Counted from the stretch's first letter, positions 35,572-45,266 are shown. The stretch is 64,000 nucleotides of DNA from Fodinibius halophilus (GCF_011059105.1 NZ_JAALLS010000006.1:116669-180668); one strand, 5' to 3'. The notes: generated by a model not told the origin, from the sequence alone. A program made the numbers and translations.

Positions 35572-36399
35572 TTATGATTCCTCTAACTGACAATTGGGGC
35601 AATAGTATATTTTTCTACCACTCGTTTTTTCTTCTTCAATAATGCGTCCACATTTGTGGCATCGGTCATCGGTACGTTTGTAGACAAAATGGCGAAATTC
35701 AGACCTCTTTGCGCCCTCCCGCTTCAGAGCCTCAACGATAGAGGGATCATTGGTAATACCACCAGTTTCGTAAGAGCGAACCGATAGTTTAACGGTAGCC
35801 TTGGCCAACGCTTTTTTCTCCTCATCAGAATACGCTCGAAGTTTTTGGTGAGGGGCTACTTTGGCATAGAACATAATTTCACTGCGGAGATAATTTCCAA
35901 TGCCACTCACAAACCCCTGATCTAATAACAAAGTAGTGAGCTTACGATTTTTAAACTCATCAGAGGTGTATTGTGCTAAAATATCTTCATACGTTGTCTC
36001 CGGATGTAATACATCGGGTCCTAACTTTTTAATGTACGAATGTTCAGATATCTCCTGCTTACCCAGTATCTCTATTTGAGAAGCCGAATATAAATATGCG
36101 GACTTTTTACCATTGTGAATTGCAACTCGCAGTGAACGGTTTGTATCAGGCTCTTCTCCCGCCTCACTGACCATCCATTTACCATACAGTTGATTGTGGC
36201 TATACATTACGGTATCTCCCTCAAAATAAGTAAGAATTGCTTTACCGCGAGCTTTCACATTTTTTACAGATTTTCCTTTTAGCTTTGATTCGTAATCCTT
36301 TAATTCATCAAAAGCGAAGTAAAGGTCTGTAATGGTGTCGTTTTTTAGGGATTCAGTTAGTAAATCGGCTGTTCTCCAAATTTCTGGTCCTTCGGGCAT
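35572..36399 (-). CDS. Fpg/Nei family DNA glycosylase (endonuclease VIII-like)
   Basis: A 275-residue bifunctional base-excision-repair glycosylase/AP lyase. Catalytic Pro2 and Glu3 (MPEGPEIWR) are present, Lys in VKARGKAILTYF matches the conserved lysine, the helix-two-turn-helix is GFVSGIGNYLRSEIMF, and a C-terminal zinc finger has CHKCG ... CPNCQ. The loop and zinc finger fit the Nei rather than the Fpg branch. It removes oxidised pyrimidines. It is the upstream gene of a pair with dinB. Confidence 0.9.
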   Translation of the reverse strand: MPEGPEIWRTADLLTESLKNDTITDLYFAFDELKDYESKLKGKSVKNVKARGKAILTYFEGDTVMYSHNQLYGKWMVSEAGEEPDTNRSLRVAIHNGKKSAYLYSASQIEILGKQEISEHSYIKKLGPDVLHPETTYEDILAQYTSDEFKNRKLTTLLLDQGFVSGIGNYLRSEIMFYAKVAPHQKLRAYSDEEKKALAKATVKLSVRSYETGGITNDPSIVEALKREGAKRSEFRHFVYKRTDDRCHKCGRIIEEEKTSGRKIYYCPNCQLEES

Positions 36400-36464
36400 A
36401 CTTAAAGTTTATTATTAAATTTTTTATTATATAAAAATTCCAATTACAACACTTCAACGGCTAT

Positions 36465-36863
36465 ATGATTCGATCTATGCTAGCAATAGCTGTAGGGTAT
36501 ATTACCATTACAGCCACTAACAGTTTCGTACATCTTATTATATCCTTTTATTTTAAAACAGAGTTTGCCTTAACCGGCATTACCACCCTGCCGTCTGAAA
36601 TATGGGTGGCAGGCGTTACTCTATTGCAGTTGGGTTTTGGTATGTTTGCTGGATTATTGAGCAGTACTCTTGCTCAATCTGACAAACACTTAGCCACCCT
36701 TGGCCTCATTTTATTATTAGTTATAGCAGGCATATTAGACTATACCATATTACAACAGCGAGAACCAACCTGGTATTTAATAACTTCTACAATCCTCAGA
36801 GTGCTGGGGGTATTTATCGGGTATAAGCTACAAATTCAACAGATCAAAGGTACAACATCATGA
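36465..36863 (+). CDS. Hypothetical four-helix membrane protein
   Basis: A 132-residue protein with four predicted transmembrane helices (about 5-25, 47-66, 76-95, 104-122) and almost no soluble part. No family recognised. The next gene overlaps its stop by 4 nt (ATGA at 36860-36863), so the two are translationally coupled. Confidence 0.65.
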   Translation: MIRSMLAIAVGYITITATNSFVHLIISFYFKTEFALTGITTLPSEIWVAGVTLLQLGFGMFAGLLSSTLAQSDKHLATLGLILLLVIAGILDYTILQQREPTWYLITSTILRVLGVFIGYKLQIQQIKGTTS

Positions 36864-38068
36864 AGTTAAAGTTAACTGCTTTACTAATTATTGCAACAAC
36901 CACCCTAACTTGTACCTCTGGTGTACAGCAGAATTCTGTGCAAAAAAATCCCGCACCGGAAAACAGCAGGTATCCCTTTTTATACAGCAGTTCTGATGCT
37001 CTATTTATGAGTTGGCTTGTTAAAGAACATGACCAAAACACTCTCCAATTTGCTAAATTTAATACCAACGGATGGAGCAGCCCCCAAACCATAGCCACCG
37101 ACTCTGCTTGGTTTGTAAACTGGGCCGACTTTCCCTCTATTGTAGCCCACAATGGCAACCCAATAGCTGCACACTGGTTAAATAAAAGGGAAGGCGGGCC
37201 GTATGCTTATGATGTGAATATTTCAATGACTACTCCCGGTAATGATTGGCGGGCTCCCATTGTCCCTCATCTTGACAGTACTGCTACCGAACACGGCTTT
37301 GTATCCATGGTACCGTGGGATGAGTCAACAATATTGGCGGTATGGTTGGATGGACGGCGAACTGCAAACCGTTCTGAGAATGATTATTATAACATTGAAA
37401 AAGCAATGACTCTGCGAGGAGCATTTATCACTACTGATGGTGAAGTAAAAGAAACATTTTTGATAGATGAAGCAGTGTGTGATTGTTGTCAGACCTCTCT
37501 TGTTCGTACCCAAAAAGGGGCAATTGTTGCCTATAGAAATCGCACCGATAAAGAAATTCGAGATATTAAAATCAGCAGGTTTGATGGAAAGGCATGGTCT
37601 AATCCGCAACTGGTTCATCAAGACGATTGGAAAATAGGAGCTTGTCCTGTAAATGGGCCCAGTATAGTGGCTGAAAATAATATGATTGCGGTAGCCTGGC
37701 ATACCGGAGCAAATAATAGCCCTACAGCTAAAGCCGCTATATCTACCGATCAGGCGCTTAACTTTAGTGAACCCATCGTGCTTAATAATGATACCTCAAT
37801 TGGGCGCCTGGATGCGGTACTTCATAACGAACAACTCTATGTCTCATGGATTGAAGAAACACCCAATAAACCGGTATTACGACTTAAATCTATTAACAGT
37901 GAGGGACAACTTATAAACGATCTGATTATCGATGAAGTAGAAAAGAGTAGAAAAACCGGTTTTCCCCGGATGGCACGCTACCAAGACAACCTCATTTTTG
38001 CCTGGACCAAACCAGATTCAGCAACAACATCCATTATCACGAAAAGAGTTCCATTAGCTGATTTATAA
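36860..38068 (+). CDS. Sialidase-like beta-propeller secreted protein
   Basis: A 402-residue exported protein. The N-terminal signal (about 1-20) is followed by a Cys (TLTCTSG), so it may be a lipoprotein, although the lipobox is not perfect. The rest consists of repeated propeller blades of the sialidase/BNR type: each ends in a WxxP/FxxP strand such as NGWSSPQT, KAWSNPQ and ALNFSEP, with ILAVWLDGRRT resembling an Asp-box strand. A distinctive VCDCCQTS triple-Cys cluster is present. Glycan hydrolysis is possible but catalytic Arg/Tyr/Glu cannot be placed with confidence. Confidence 0.6.
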   Translation: MKLKLTALLIIATTTLTCTSGVQQNSVQKNPAPENSRYPFLYSSSDALFMSWLVKEHDQNTLQFAKFNTNGWSSPQTIATDSAWFVNWADFPSIVAHNGNPIAAHWLNKREGGPYAYDVNISMTTPGNDWRAPIVPHLDSTATEHGFVSMVPWDESTILAVWLDGRRTANRSENDYYNIEKAMTLRGAFITTDGEVKETFLIDEAVCDCCQTSLVRTQKGAIVAYRNRTDKEIRDIKISRFDGKAWSNPQLVHQDDWKIGACPVNGPSIVAENNMIAVAWHTGANNSPTAKAAISTDQALNFSEPIVLNNDTSIGRLDAVLHNEQLYVSWIEETPNKPVLRLKSINSEGQLINDLIIDEVEKSRKTGFPRMARYQDNLIFAWTKPDSATTSIITKRVPLADL

Positions 38069-38103
38069 CAAGTACACTGGATTAGCAGAAGTGGACAAAT
38101 CTC

Positions 38104-38862
38104 TTAGGCGAGATTATCTATCTCATTGGCATCCTGATTTCGCCATTCAGTGAGCTGATCCAGTACCAAGGTACGGATTTCTTCCGAAAATGCCCGCGTA
38201 TCTTTTACATCATAGCCCTGCCCAGACACCGGTTCCAGGATCTTTAATTTAATCTGTTTTGCCATTCCGAACTTCCAGCTTCGTTTGGGTAATGTATTTT
38301 GGGTACCGTCAATAACCATAGGCAAAATAGGGATCTCTTTTTTTATTGCCAGCTCAAAAGCCCCCCTGGTAAAAGCATTGAGCTTTCCATTTCGGGAACG
38401 CGTTCCTTCCGGAAAAAAGATGACGGAACATCCTTGATCCAGGTAAAATTGAGCCTGTTCAAAAGTCTTTTGTTTTCGGTCATCTGCTCGCCTATCCACA
38501 GAGATATCACCGGCCAGCTTCATCATCCATCCTATTACCGGTGTTTCGAATAGCTCTTTCTTTGCTACCCATTTCATTTCCCAGGGCAAGTTGGAGATTA
38601 AAGGTATATCAGCCTGGGACAAATGATTACACACCATAATATAGGGGCGGCGATCATCAATATCCGTATTCCCCGTAATCGTTATCTGCCAATTAGGGTT
38701 AATTTTTGAGATCGCATGTCCCAATTTTCTAAACAGTCTGCCGGTTCGATAACGAGCCGGATCTCGGTCAAAAAGCCGTGTTACTGCCAACAACGGTAAC
38801 CATATCAACACCAACAGCGTAACGCCCAACCAAATCAGCAGGGATTTTAATCCTTCCCACAT
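38104..38862 (-). CDS. plsC: 1-acyl-sn-glycerol-3-phosphate acyltransferase (PlsC)
   Basis: Start taken as the ATG at 38862 (252 residues), which clears the upstream helicase gene's stop codon at 38868; the frame extends to 38910 but would overlap. An N-terminal membrane helix (about 6-26) is followed by NHLSQADIP (block I), AKKELFETP (block II), FPEGTRSRNGKLNAF (block III) and VIDGTQ (block IV). It esterifies lysophosphatidic acid to phosphatidic acid in the inner membrane. It is a classic PlsC, more so than the OlsA-like copy at 9086. It follows the DEAD-box gene directly. Confidence 0.9.
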   Translation of the reverse strand: MWEGLKSLLIWLGVTLLVLIWLPLLAVTRLFDRDPARYRTGRLFRKLGHAISKINPNWQITITGNTDIDDRRPYIMVCNHLSQADIPLISNLPWEMKWVAKKELFETPVIGWMMKLAGDISVDRRADDRKQKTFEQAQFYLDQGCSVIFFPEGTRSRNGKLNAFTRGAFELAIKKEIPILPMVIDGTQNTLPKRSWKFGMAKQIKLKILEPVSGQGYDVKDTRAFSEEIRTLVLDQLTEWRNQDANEIDNLA

Positions 38863-38867
38863 AGTAG

Positions 38868-40493
38868 CTATGATCCGATTTTTGGAATATAACTTTTGAT
38901 GATTCCCCACAAGCCTTTAGCCGGTTTTAACGACCTTCGATTACGACTTACCGCCTTTTCAATTACTTCTGGCTGGAAGTAATCTTCCTCTTCGGCATCT
39001 TTTCGGTGGCGCTCCAAAATTTTCTGGGCTTTTTCTTTAACCTCTTTAGAACTTGGTTTTTTCTTTGTAGGCTTTGCCTGTTGAGAAGATTCTTTCTTTT
39101 TATTCGTATCCTTCTTCTTGACCTGCTTTTTATCGGTCTTTTTGGGCTGTGATTCCTTTTGACGACCATTGCTTGAAGTAGCCGAATCTGGTTGATTCTT
39201 TTTCTTCTTTCTCGATCCCGGCCTTGGGGGGCGTGGCTTGCGCTTATCTTTGGAGGTCTTCTTTTGCGATTTCTTGGAAGATCCCTTGTCTTGATCTTTA
39301 GATTTCTTCTGGCCCTTATTACTGCTCTTGTTCTTCTTGGTACGCTGTTTAGAAGAATCCTTACTCTTCTTATCTCCCTTTCCTTTATCCGAAATTTCTT
39401 TGACTGTCAGCTGGTCTCCCACCACATTTTTGATAGCATGGTAGTACTTTTTGTCTTTATTGCTGACAAAAGTAATAGCTGTTCCCTCTTTGTCATATCG
39501 CCCTGTTCGTCCAATACGGTGAATATAATCTTCCGGATTATTGGGCACATCAAAGTTCACAATCAGTGACACATCATCGATATCGATACCGCGAGACAGT
39601 ACATCTGTTGCTACCATCACGGGATGTGTCTTATTCTTAAACTTACGTAAGGCCTCGTTACGCTCCTGCTGGTCGCGGTCGCCATGCATACTTACCGCAT
39701 TGACGCCCCGCTTTTTGAGCATACGTTCTACCTCGTCGGTACCTCTGCGAGTAGCACAAAAAACAATAGCAGTCTTATATTTATCCGCATCAAAAAGCTG
39801 CTCAAACAAGCTTAATTTTTTCTTGGGATGCACAAAGTAAATCTGCTGGTCAACACTGTCTGCAGGTTTTGATACTTCAAACTCAACCTCAGCGGGGTTC
39901 TTCATTACTTCATCAACCACTTTCTGCACCTCTTCAACCATCGTAGCCGAAAAGAGCATCGTCTGCCGATCAGTGGGCAGCTGCTTCACAATCTTCATCA
40001 CATCCGGCAAAAAGCCCATATCCAGCATGCGGTCGGCTTCATCAAGCACCAGGTACTCGAGCCCACTAAAATCAAGGTTCAGTACATTCATCTGGTCAAT
40101 AAGTCGACCCGGTGTAGCCACAATAATATCCACACCGGCACGAATTGCCTTAACCTGAGTACCGTAATCACTACCCCCGGTTACGGTCGCAGAAGAAACA
40201 CCAGTATGGTAACCTAGCGCAAAAATCTGTTCTTCGATCTGCTGTGCCAACTCACGCGTTGGTGAGAGTATGAGAGCCTGGGTGTGCTCTGAATCATTCT
40301 TGATAATTTTTTGCAACAATGGGATAACAAAAGCTCCCGTTTTACCCGTACCGGTTTGGGCAGCCCCGATAACATCCTGCCCATTTAGAATCAATGGTAT
40401 ACATTCTTCTTGAATGGGCGTAGCTTCCTCATATCGAAGGTCGCGTAATCCCATCATAAGGTCATCGCTCAATTCAAACTTCTCAAATCTCAA
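38868..40493 (-). CDS. DEAD-box RNA helicase with long basic tail
   Basis: A 541-residue helicase. Q motif (LRYEEATPIQ), motif I AQTGTGKT, PTRELAQQ, TPGR, DEAD (VLDEADRMLD), SAT, ATDVLSRGID and HRIGRTGR are all intact. After residue ~365 there is a ~155-residue Lys/Ser/Gln-rich disordered tail, typical of RhlE/DeaD-type helicases that bind structured RNA or ribosome precursors. The last ~20 residues become compact again (RSLKPAKGLWGIIKSYI). It unwinds RNA duplexes in ribosome assembly, cold adaptation or mRNA decay. Confidence 0.93.
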   Translation of the reverse strand: MRFEKFELSDDLMMGLRDLRYEEATPIQEECIPLILNGQDVIGAAQTGTGKTGAFVIPLLQKIIKNDSEHTQALILSPTRELAQQIEEQIFALGYHTGVSSATVTGGSDYGTQVKAIRAGVDIIVATPGRLIDQMNVLNLDFSGLEYLVLDEADRMLDMGFLPDVMKIVKQLPTDRQTMLFSATMVEEVQKVVDEVMKNPAEVEFEVSKPADSVDQQIYFVHPKKKLSLFEQLFDADKYKTAIVFCATRRGTDEVERMLKKRGVNAVSMHGDRDQQERNEALRKFKNKTHPVMVATDVLSRGIDIDDVSLIVNFDVPNNPEDYIHRIGRTGRYDKEGTAITFVSNKDKKYYHAIKNVVGDQLTVKEISDKGKGDKKSKDSSKQRTKKNKSSNKGQKKSKDQDKGSSKKSQKKTSKDKRKPRPPRPGSRKKKKNQPDSATSSNGRQKESQPKKTDKKQVKKKDTNKKKESSQQAKPTKKKPSSKEVKEKAQKILERHRKDAEEEDYFQPEVIEKAVSRNRRSLKPAKGLWGIIKSYIPKIGS

Positions 40494-40655
40494 AAGTGGT
40501 ATGTGGCTTAATTAACAGTTATCGTGATATGCGAATAAGAAGCCTAAGATACGATTTTCTAAGCAATTCACTTAATACTGCAGTAAATTTTTTTACGGAC
40601 AAAAATTTAAATAACTTCGACACGAATTAAGAACTTAAAATTTTATCCATAACCA

Positions 40656-41393
40656 ATGAATTCAATGAAATTAACGATTAAAACCTTTTGTCTCTTTCTA
40701 GCAGGTTCATTTCTGTTCGTGGGATGCAACTCAAACTCCGGTTCTTACGGTGATGTTTCCCTCGAAGCCCAGATCGACAGTGTGAGTTACAGCATGGGCT
40801 ACCAGATGGGTGCTATGTCGCTAAAGCCTCAAGGTATGACCGATGTTAAACCGGAACTTTTAGCTGCAGGTATCAAAGCAGCACTCGAAGACACCTCTGC
40901 CCAGCTCTCTAACAGAGAAATGCAGCGCCTTGTTCGCCAATACCAGATGCAGGCGCAGCAAAAGATGCAGCAAAAGCGCATGAAAAAAGGGAAAGAAAAC
41001 GCTAAAAAAGGTGAAGAATTCCTTAAGAAAAACAAAGAAAAAGAGGGCGTAAAAGTCACAGACAGCGGCCTTCAATACAAAGTCTTAAAAGAAGGTTCCG
41101 GCCCCTCTCCCGATTCTACCGACAAGGTAAAAGTACACTACGAAGGTACTCTGCTTGACGGTGAAGTCTTTGACAGTTCTTATGAACGCGACAATCCTGC
41201 TACCTTTCCTTTAAATAAAGTTATTGCCGGATGGACCGAAGGGGTTCAGCTAATGAAAGAAGGAGCAAAATATAAATTCTTTGTTCCCGGTGAGCTTGCT
41301 TATGGTAACCAACCGCCACAAGGAGGACCAATTGGTGCTAATGAAACACTTATTTTTGAAGTAGAGTTGTTAGAAGTTAATCCTGAAGAGTAA
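40656..41393 (+). CDS. FKBP-type peptidyl-prolyl isomerase, lipoprotein
   Basis: A 245-residue foldase with a lipoprotein signal (LFVGC near residue 24). An FKBP N-terminal dimerisation domain (QIDSVSYSMGYQMG, then a Lys/Gln-rich helix) precedes the catalytic FKBP domain (about 135-243): KVHYEGTLLDGEVFDSS, AGWTEGVQLMKEGAKY, PGELAYGNQ. This is the Mip/FkpA layout, assisting folding of outer-membrane and periplasmic proteins. The Met at 40665 (fourth residue) is an alternative start. A terminator follows. Confidence 0.92.
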   Translation: MNSMKLTIKTFCLFLAGSFLFVGCNSNSGSYGDVSLEAQIDSVSYSMGYQMGAMSLKPQGMTDVKPELLAAGIKAALEDTSAQLSNREMQRLVRQYQMQAQQKMQQKRMKKGKENAKKGEEFLKKNKEKEGVKVTDSGLQYKVLKEGSGPSPDSTDKVKVHYEGTLLDGEVFDSSYERDNPATFPLNKVIAGWTEGVQLMKEGAKYKFFVPGELAYGNQPPQGGPIGANETLIFEVELLEVNPEE

Positions 41394-41436
41394 ATTAGGA
41401 CTTCAGTTCAAAACAATTCGACACTTTTATATGTTC

Positions 41437-41472
41437 AAAAGCCGCCAGGTATCATACCTGGCGGCTTTTTTT
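41437..41472 (+). terminator. Intrinsic terminator after the FKBP gene
   Basis: AAAAGCCGCCAGGTAT / ATACCTGGCGGCTTTTTT: near-perfect hairpin with T-run. Repeat B copy 3 starts at its last bases. Confidence 0.9.
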
Positions 41473-41677
41473 AGGGAGCTTTGCAAAACCCGGCATGTCA
41501 TCCTGAACCTGTGCTACGAAGCCATACCTACACCTAAGGGTTTTGGCAGATTACACCTTGGCGTAGTAGTAATCAGTTCAGGATCCCGGCTTTAAGGTTA
41601 ATAACTGTATATGAGATTCTGATCCGCCAGCCGTCGGACAGCATGACAAGATGTGACTAGTTTTGCAAAGTCCCCTT
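41473..41677 (+). repeat. Interspersed element B, copy 3
   Basis: Left end AGGGAGCTTTGCAAAACCC, right end GTTTTGCAAAGTCCCCTT. Closest to copy 1 but with its middle block inverted: it shares GTGCTACGAAGCCATACCTAC in the opposite sense. Sits between the FKBP gene and the convergent histidine kinase gene. Confidence 0.8.
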
Positions 41678-41713
41678 TTAGTAATATGTTCCTAAGATCT
41701 TTTTCTACCTATC

Positions 41714-44020
41714 TTATCCATCTTGTTGTAGATAGATATTGGCTGATGATCCTTTTGAGTCATCTTTCGGAAAAATAATATGAATATGGGTACCGTTTTC
41801 TCTGTTTACCTGTAGCTGCCCATTGAGTTGATCTTTCAATGTATTAACCAAGGTCAGTCCCAGCGTATCCGGGCTACTAAAATCGATATCCCCCTCCACC
41901 CCCACACCATTATCTGCCACTACCAAATGTATAACTCCTTCTTTTTCAGTCATTTTGAATCGGACTTTCCCGCTTTTTCCATTGGGAAAAGCATGCTTTA
42001 TAGCGTTTGTAATAAGTTCATTGGCTATAAGTCCGCATGGTATCGATTGATTAATAGTGAGATTCAACTCCTCGGTCTCCATCTCAAGTTCTATCTCATC
42101 AGGATCAAAAGTGATGGTATCAAGTATAGATTCCATTAACTCTCCGAGATAATTCTTAAAGGAGATATTTGCAAAATCACCGGAAGAATATAGCATTTCA
42201 TGGATAAGCGCCATCGACTTTATACGCATCTGGCTGTTGCTCAGAATATTTACAAGTTCCCTGTTCTCTGTATTAAAAATTTCAAGCTGAAGCATACTGT
42301 TAATAACGGCCAGGTTATTTTTAACCCGGTGATGCACCTCTGCCAGCAGCACTTCTTTTTCTTTTAGGGCGGCTTTTATTTTTTCTTCGGCCTTTTTGCG
42401 TTCTGTGATATCCTGTATGGTGCCCGATACCTCCACAGAGTTACCCTCTTTATCACGGTTTACCTTACCGCGTTCATGCACATATATTTCAGTTCCATCA
42501 TTTTTTTGAACCTGATGCTCAAAATCTATTATCTCTCTGTTTGTTTTAAGCCCTTCGATAATTTGAACTAACTCTTGACGGTCATCTTCAGGCATCATAC
42601 CCAGCAGCATATCAACAGTAGGATCAACCTCCTCCTTATTCAGGCCCAGGATATCATACACTTGATCGGACCACACAAGTTTATCCTCAGAAATATTCCA
42701 GTTCCAGCTTCCTAAACTGGCAATACGCTGCGCTTCTTTAAGCTTCTCTTCTTTGTCTTCCAGTTCTTTTAGTGCTTTTTTCTCTTCGGTAACATCTATC
42801 CCGATTCCTATTACATAATTGTAGTCATCTAACCGATACCGAAAACCGGATAACAGAAGCGGTATTTTCTGACCATCTTTACTGACAAAGTTAATCTCTG
42901 TGCGCGAATAACCCGTTTGAAAGACCTCCCCCAGTGCCTGTTCAGCTGCGTCCCGGCTCTCTCCAAATATAAAATTGTGGTATAGCTCGGAAATAACATT
43001 TTCTTCTTTTCTCTTATTAATGCCCTCTAAATTGTTGTTCCACTTTATAATTTTGCCCTCTTCATCAATAAGGAAGAAAATCCCCGGCAGGTGACGGATA
43101 ATATCTTCGGTAAGAAGTTTCTGCTTATGTAAATCTTGTTCTGCTTTTTTCCGGTCGGTAATATCTCGTCCGGTGACATAGTATTTCCCGTCATTCTCAG
43201 TAACAGAAATTTCAAACCATAATCGATGATCTCCCCTTGACTCAAAAGTAGTTTCGTAAATAAATCGCTCCTCAGCTCCTTGAAATGCCCAGTCAGAGAG
43301 TTGATTCCTGAAATCCTCTTTATTTATATAATCTGTAAGCAGGGTCCCTTCAATTTCATTTGAACGGTAACCTATTACCTTTTCTACCTCTTCATTTACT
43401 TCTTCGATCTCCAGTGTATCAGAATCTACTATCAGCATAATATCTGCTGAATTATGTAGAAAAGTAGCCGTCTTCTGTAATTTCTTATGTTCTTCGATCA
43501 GCTGCTCCCTCTTCAACCGCAACTCCAGTTTAGATTCTACATCACTAGCAAGTACCTGTAACGACTCCAGCTGCTCGTCGGTAAGGTCTCCCGGCTCATC
43601 ATCAAACACACAGAGCGTTCCAATATTGTATCCCCGCGAACTCGTTAAGTTAACGCCTGCATAAAATAGCAAGTCCTCATCCTTTACAAAATCATATTCT
43701 TTAAATCGAGGTGCCTTGCGAAGATCATTAATAACCAAATACTTATCTTGCTGAATAGTATAAGTACAAACGCTTTCATCTCTCGGTATTTCTTGCACAT
43801 CCCAACCGTAGCAAGACTTTGACCACTGGCGATCATAATCCAGGAAATTAATTTGGGCAGATTTTACCCCACAAAGATAAGCTGCCACTTTGGTTAAGTC
43901 ATCGAATTCCTTTTCATCCGGGGTATCCAGGATATTGTACCGATGTAACTCTCTTAGTCGTCGCTTCTCTTCGGGGGTACTATTGCCATTAACAATATTT
44001 TTTTCTTTATTTGAACCCAC
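41714..44020 (-). CDS. GAF/multi-PAS sensor histidine kinase (HisKA_2 type)
   Basis: A 768-residue soluble sensor kinase. Order: GAF domain (about 30-185, with DRQWSKSCYGWDVQEIPRDE), three PAS domains (about 188-300, 305-420, 435-555; the ends are marked by GRDITDRKKAE, GIDVTEEKKAL and IQDITERKKAE), then a HisKA_2 dimerisation helix with phospho-His in VHHRVKNNLAVINSM, and HATPase with NELITNAIKHAFP and DNGVG. No transmembrane segment and no response regulator next to it, so it is an orphan kinase sensing small molecules, redox or light in the cytosol. Confidence 0.9.
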   Translation of the reverse strand: MGSNKEKNIVNGNSTPEEKRRLRELHRYNILDTPDEKEFDDLTKVAAYLCGVKSAQINFLDYDRQWSKSCYGWDVQEIPRDESVCTYTIQQDKYLVINDLRKAPRFKEYDFVKDEDLLFYAGVNLTSSRGYNIGTLCVFDDEPGDLTDEQLESLQVLASDVESKLELRLKREQLIEEHKKLQKTATFLHNSADIMLIVDSDTLEIEEVNEEVEKVIGYRSNEIEGTLLTDYINKEDFRNQLSDWAFQGAEERFIYETTFESRGDHRLWFEISVTENDGKYYVTGRDITDRKKAEQDLHKQKLLTEDIIRHLPGIFFLIDEEGKIIKWNNNLEGINKRKEENVISELYHNFIFGESRDAAEQALGEVFQTGYSRTEINFVSKDGQKIPLLLSGFRYRLDDYNYVIGIGIDVTEEKKALKELEDKEEKLKEAQRIASLGSWNWNISEDKLVWSDQVYDILGLNKEEVDPTVDMLLGMMPEDDRQELVQIIEGLKTNREIIDFEHQVQKNDGTEIYVHERGKVNRDKEGNSVEVSGTIQDITERKKAEEKIKAALKEKEVLLAEVHHRVKNNLAVINSMLQLEIFNTENRELVNILSNSQMRIKSMALIHEMLYSSGDFANISFKNYLGELMESILDTITFDPDEIELEMETEELNLTINQSIPCGLIANELITNAIKHAFPNGKSGKVRFKMTEKEGVIHLVVADNGVGVEGDIDFSSPDTLGLTLVNTLKDQLNGQLQVNRENGTHIHIIFPKDDSKGSSANIYLQQDG

Positions 44021-44133
44021 AATATAATCCTCTCTGTGTTTGCCTATACTTATATATTATGGATCAACATATTAAAAAAAATTAACATTCATAAATACAG
44101 CGAGAGCTTGTCGGGGCTAAACACTTCTATGAG

Positions 44134-44829
44134 CTATTCGAGACCACTGCCTATCAGTTCAAACAGCTCTTTTTTATCGGTATCGAAATGGCTGTTATAA
44201 TCATTGATACTGCGGCTTATAACTTCTTTGGCCTCTTTTTGGCCATAAATATGCGTAATCTCTACCTCTCTTTCTTTATCACTAAACGGGCGCTCTTTAT
44301 AGGTTAGGAAATAATGCGACAAGCGTTCCACAATATGCTTAGGTACATCTTTAATGTCAGACATTCCCCCGAATGAAGCATCTCCTTTCATAACAGCAAT
44401 GATTTTATCATCGGCCTCTTCCCCGTCGAGCATGCGAAAACCGCCAACCGGAATAGCATCCAAAATCAAATTGCCGTGCGGAATATTACGTTCTGTAATA
44501 ACACAAATATCCAATGGATCCTGATCCCCTTTTACCGTGGGGCGTCCCGTCTTTTCGGCACAATAATTTCCTACTTGTTCGGCACATAAGGTCTGGGGTA
44601 TAAATCCATAGGGCAAGGGACAGATATTTGAAAAACGCTGGGGGCGGTCAACCTTCAGATAACCACTTTCCTTATCCAGTTCATACTTCATCGTATCACC
44701 GGGTACGATTTCAATAAATACTTTTACGACATCGGGCTTCTCTTCCCCAATATCAATTCCATGCCATGGATGGGGCTTGGAAAATAGTTTGGTGAGTTTT
44801 AAAAACCTACGAATTTGCGATCTATTCAT
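44134..44829 (-). CDS. ppa: Inorganic pyrophosphatase (family I)
   Basis: I choose the ATG at 44829 (231 residues) with an AGAGG Shine-Dalgarno; the frame can be extended to 44895 without support. Family I signature is seen as GDQDPLDICVI, plus the conserved FIEIVPGDTMKYELDKESGYL and LPYGFIPQT. The first signature Asp is followed by Gln where most enzymes have Gly, Ser, Asp or Asn. It hydrolyses PPi to phosphate, pulling biosynthetic reactions forward. Its C-terminal ~60 residues (VEITHIYGQKEAKEVI) are longer than in E. coli Ppa and more like the larger PPases. Confidence 0.9.
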   Translation of the reverse strand: MNRSQIRRFLKLTKLFSKPHPWHGIDIGEEKPDVVKVFIEIVPGDTMKYELDKESGYLKVDRPQRFSNICPLPYGFIPQTLCAEQVGNYCAEKTGRPTVKGDQDPLDICVITERNIPHGNLILDAIPVGGFRMLDGEEADDKIIAVMKGDASFGGMSDIKDVPKHIVERLSHYFLTYKERPFSDKEREVEITHIYGQKEAKEVISRSINDYNSHFDTDKKELFELIGSGLE

Positions 44830-45135
44830 CCTCTTTTGTTTTGATAATTCATTAGTACCTGAAAAGATAACGACTTTGAAACAATAATTTGGCACTGATT
44901 CCTGACAATAAAAAAAGGGAACCGCCCCTTCTGTCGGCCCCTAAGGTGGTTCTATATTACTTTGATCAAGATGCTACGTTTATCATAATTAGTAGATCTA
45001 CATACGCTTGTGCTTCTGCATCACCGGCAGCAGTGAAGGTTGACTCAACAATGATATCAACATTAAGAAAGATATAAGTGAGACCAATACAACCTTTCTA
45101 CACGATCTACTTGAATTACTACCAATTGAAATAGA

Positions 45136-45266
45136 AGAGGGCTTTGCAAAACCTTTGATTTCGTCATTCTGAGCTTGTCGAAGAATCTCCAGTATCCATC
45201 TTCTGCCGTTGAAAGGGAGATCCTTCATTACATTCAGGATGACTGCCTGGTTTTGCAAAGGTCCCA
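45136..45266 (-). repeat. Interspersed element A, copy 4 (inverted)
   Basis: Same orientation as copy 3; ends AGAGGGCTTTGCAAAACC and GGTTTTGCAAAGGTCCCA. Nearly identical to the other copies throughout. Confidence 0.85.
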
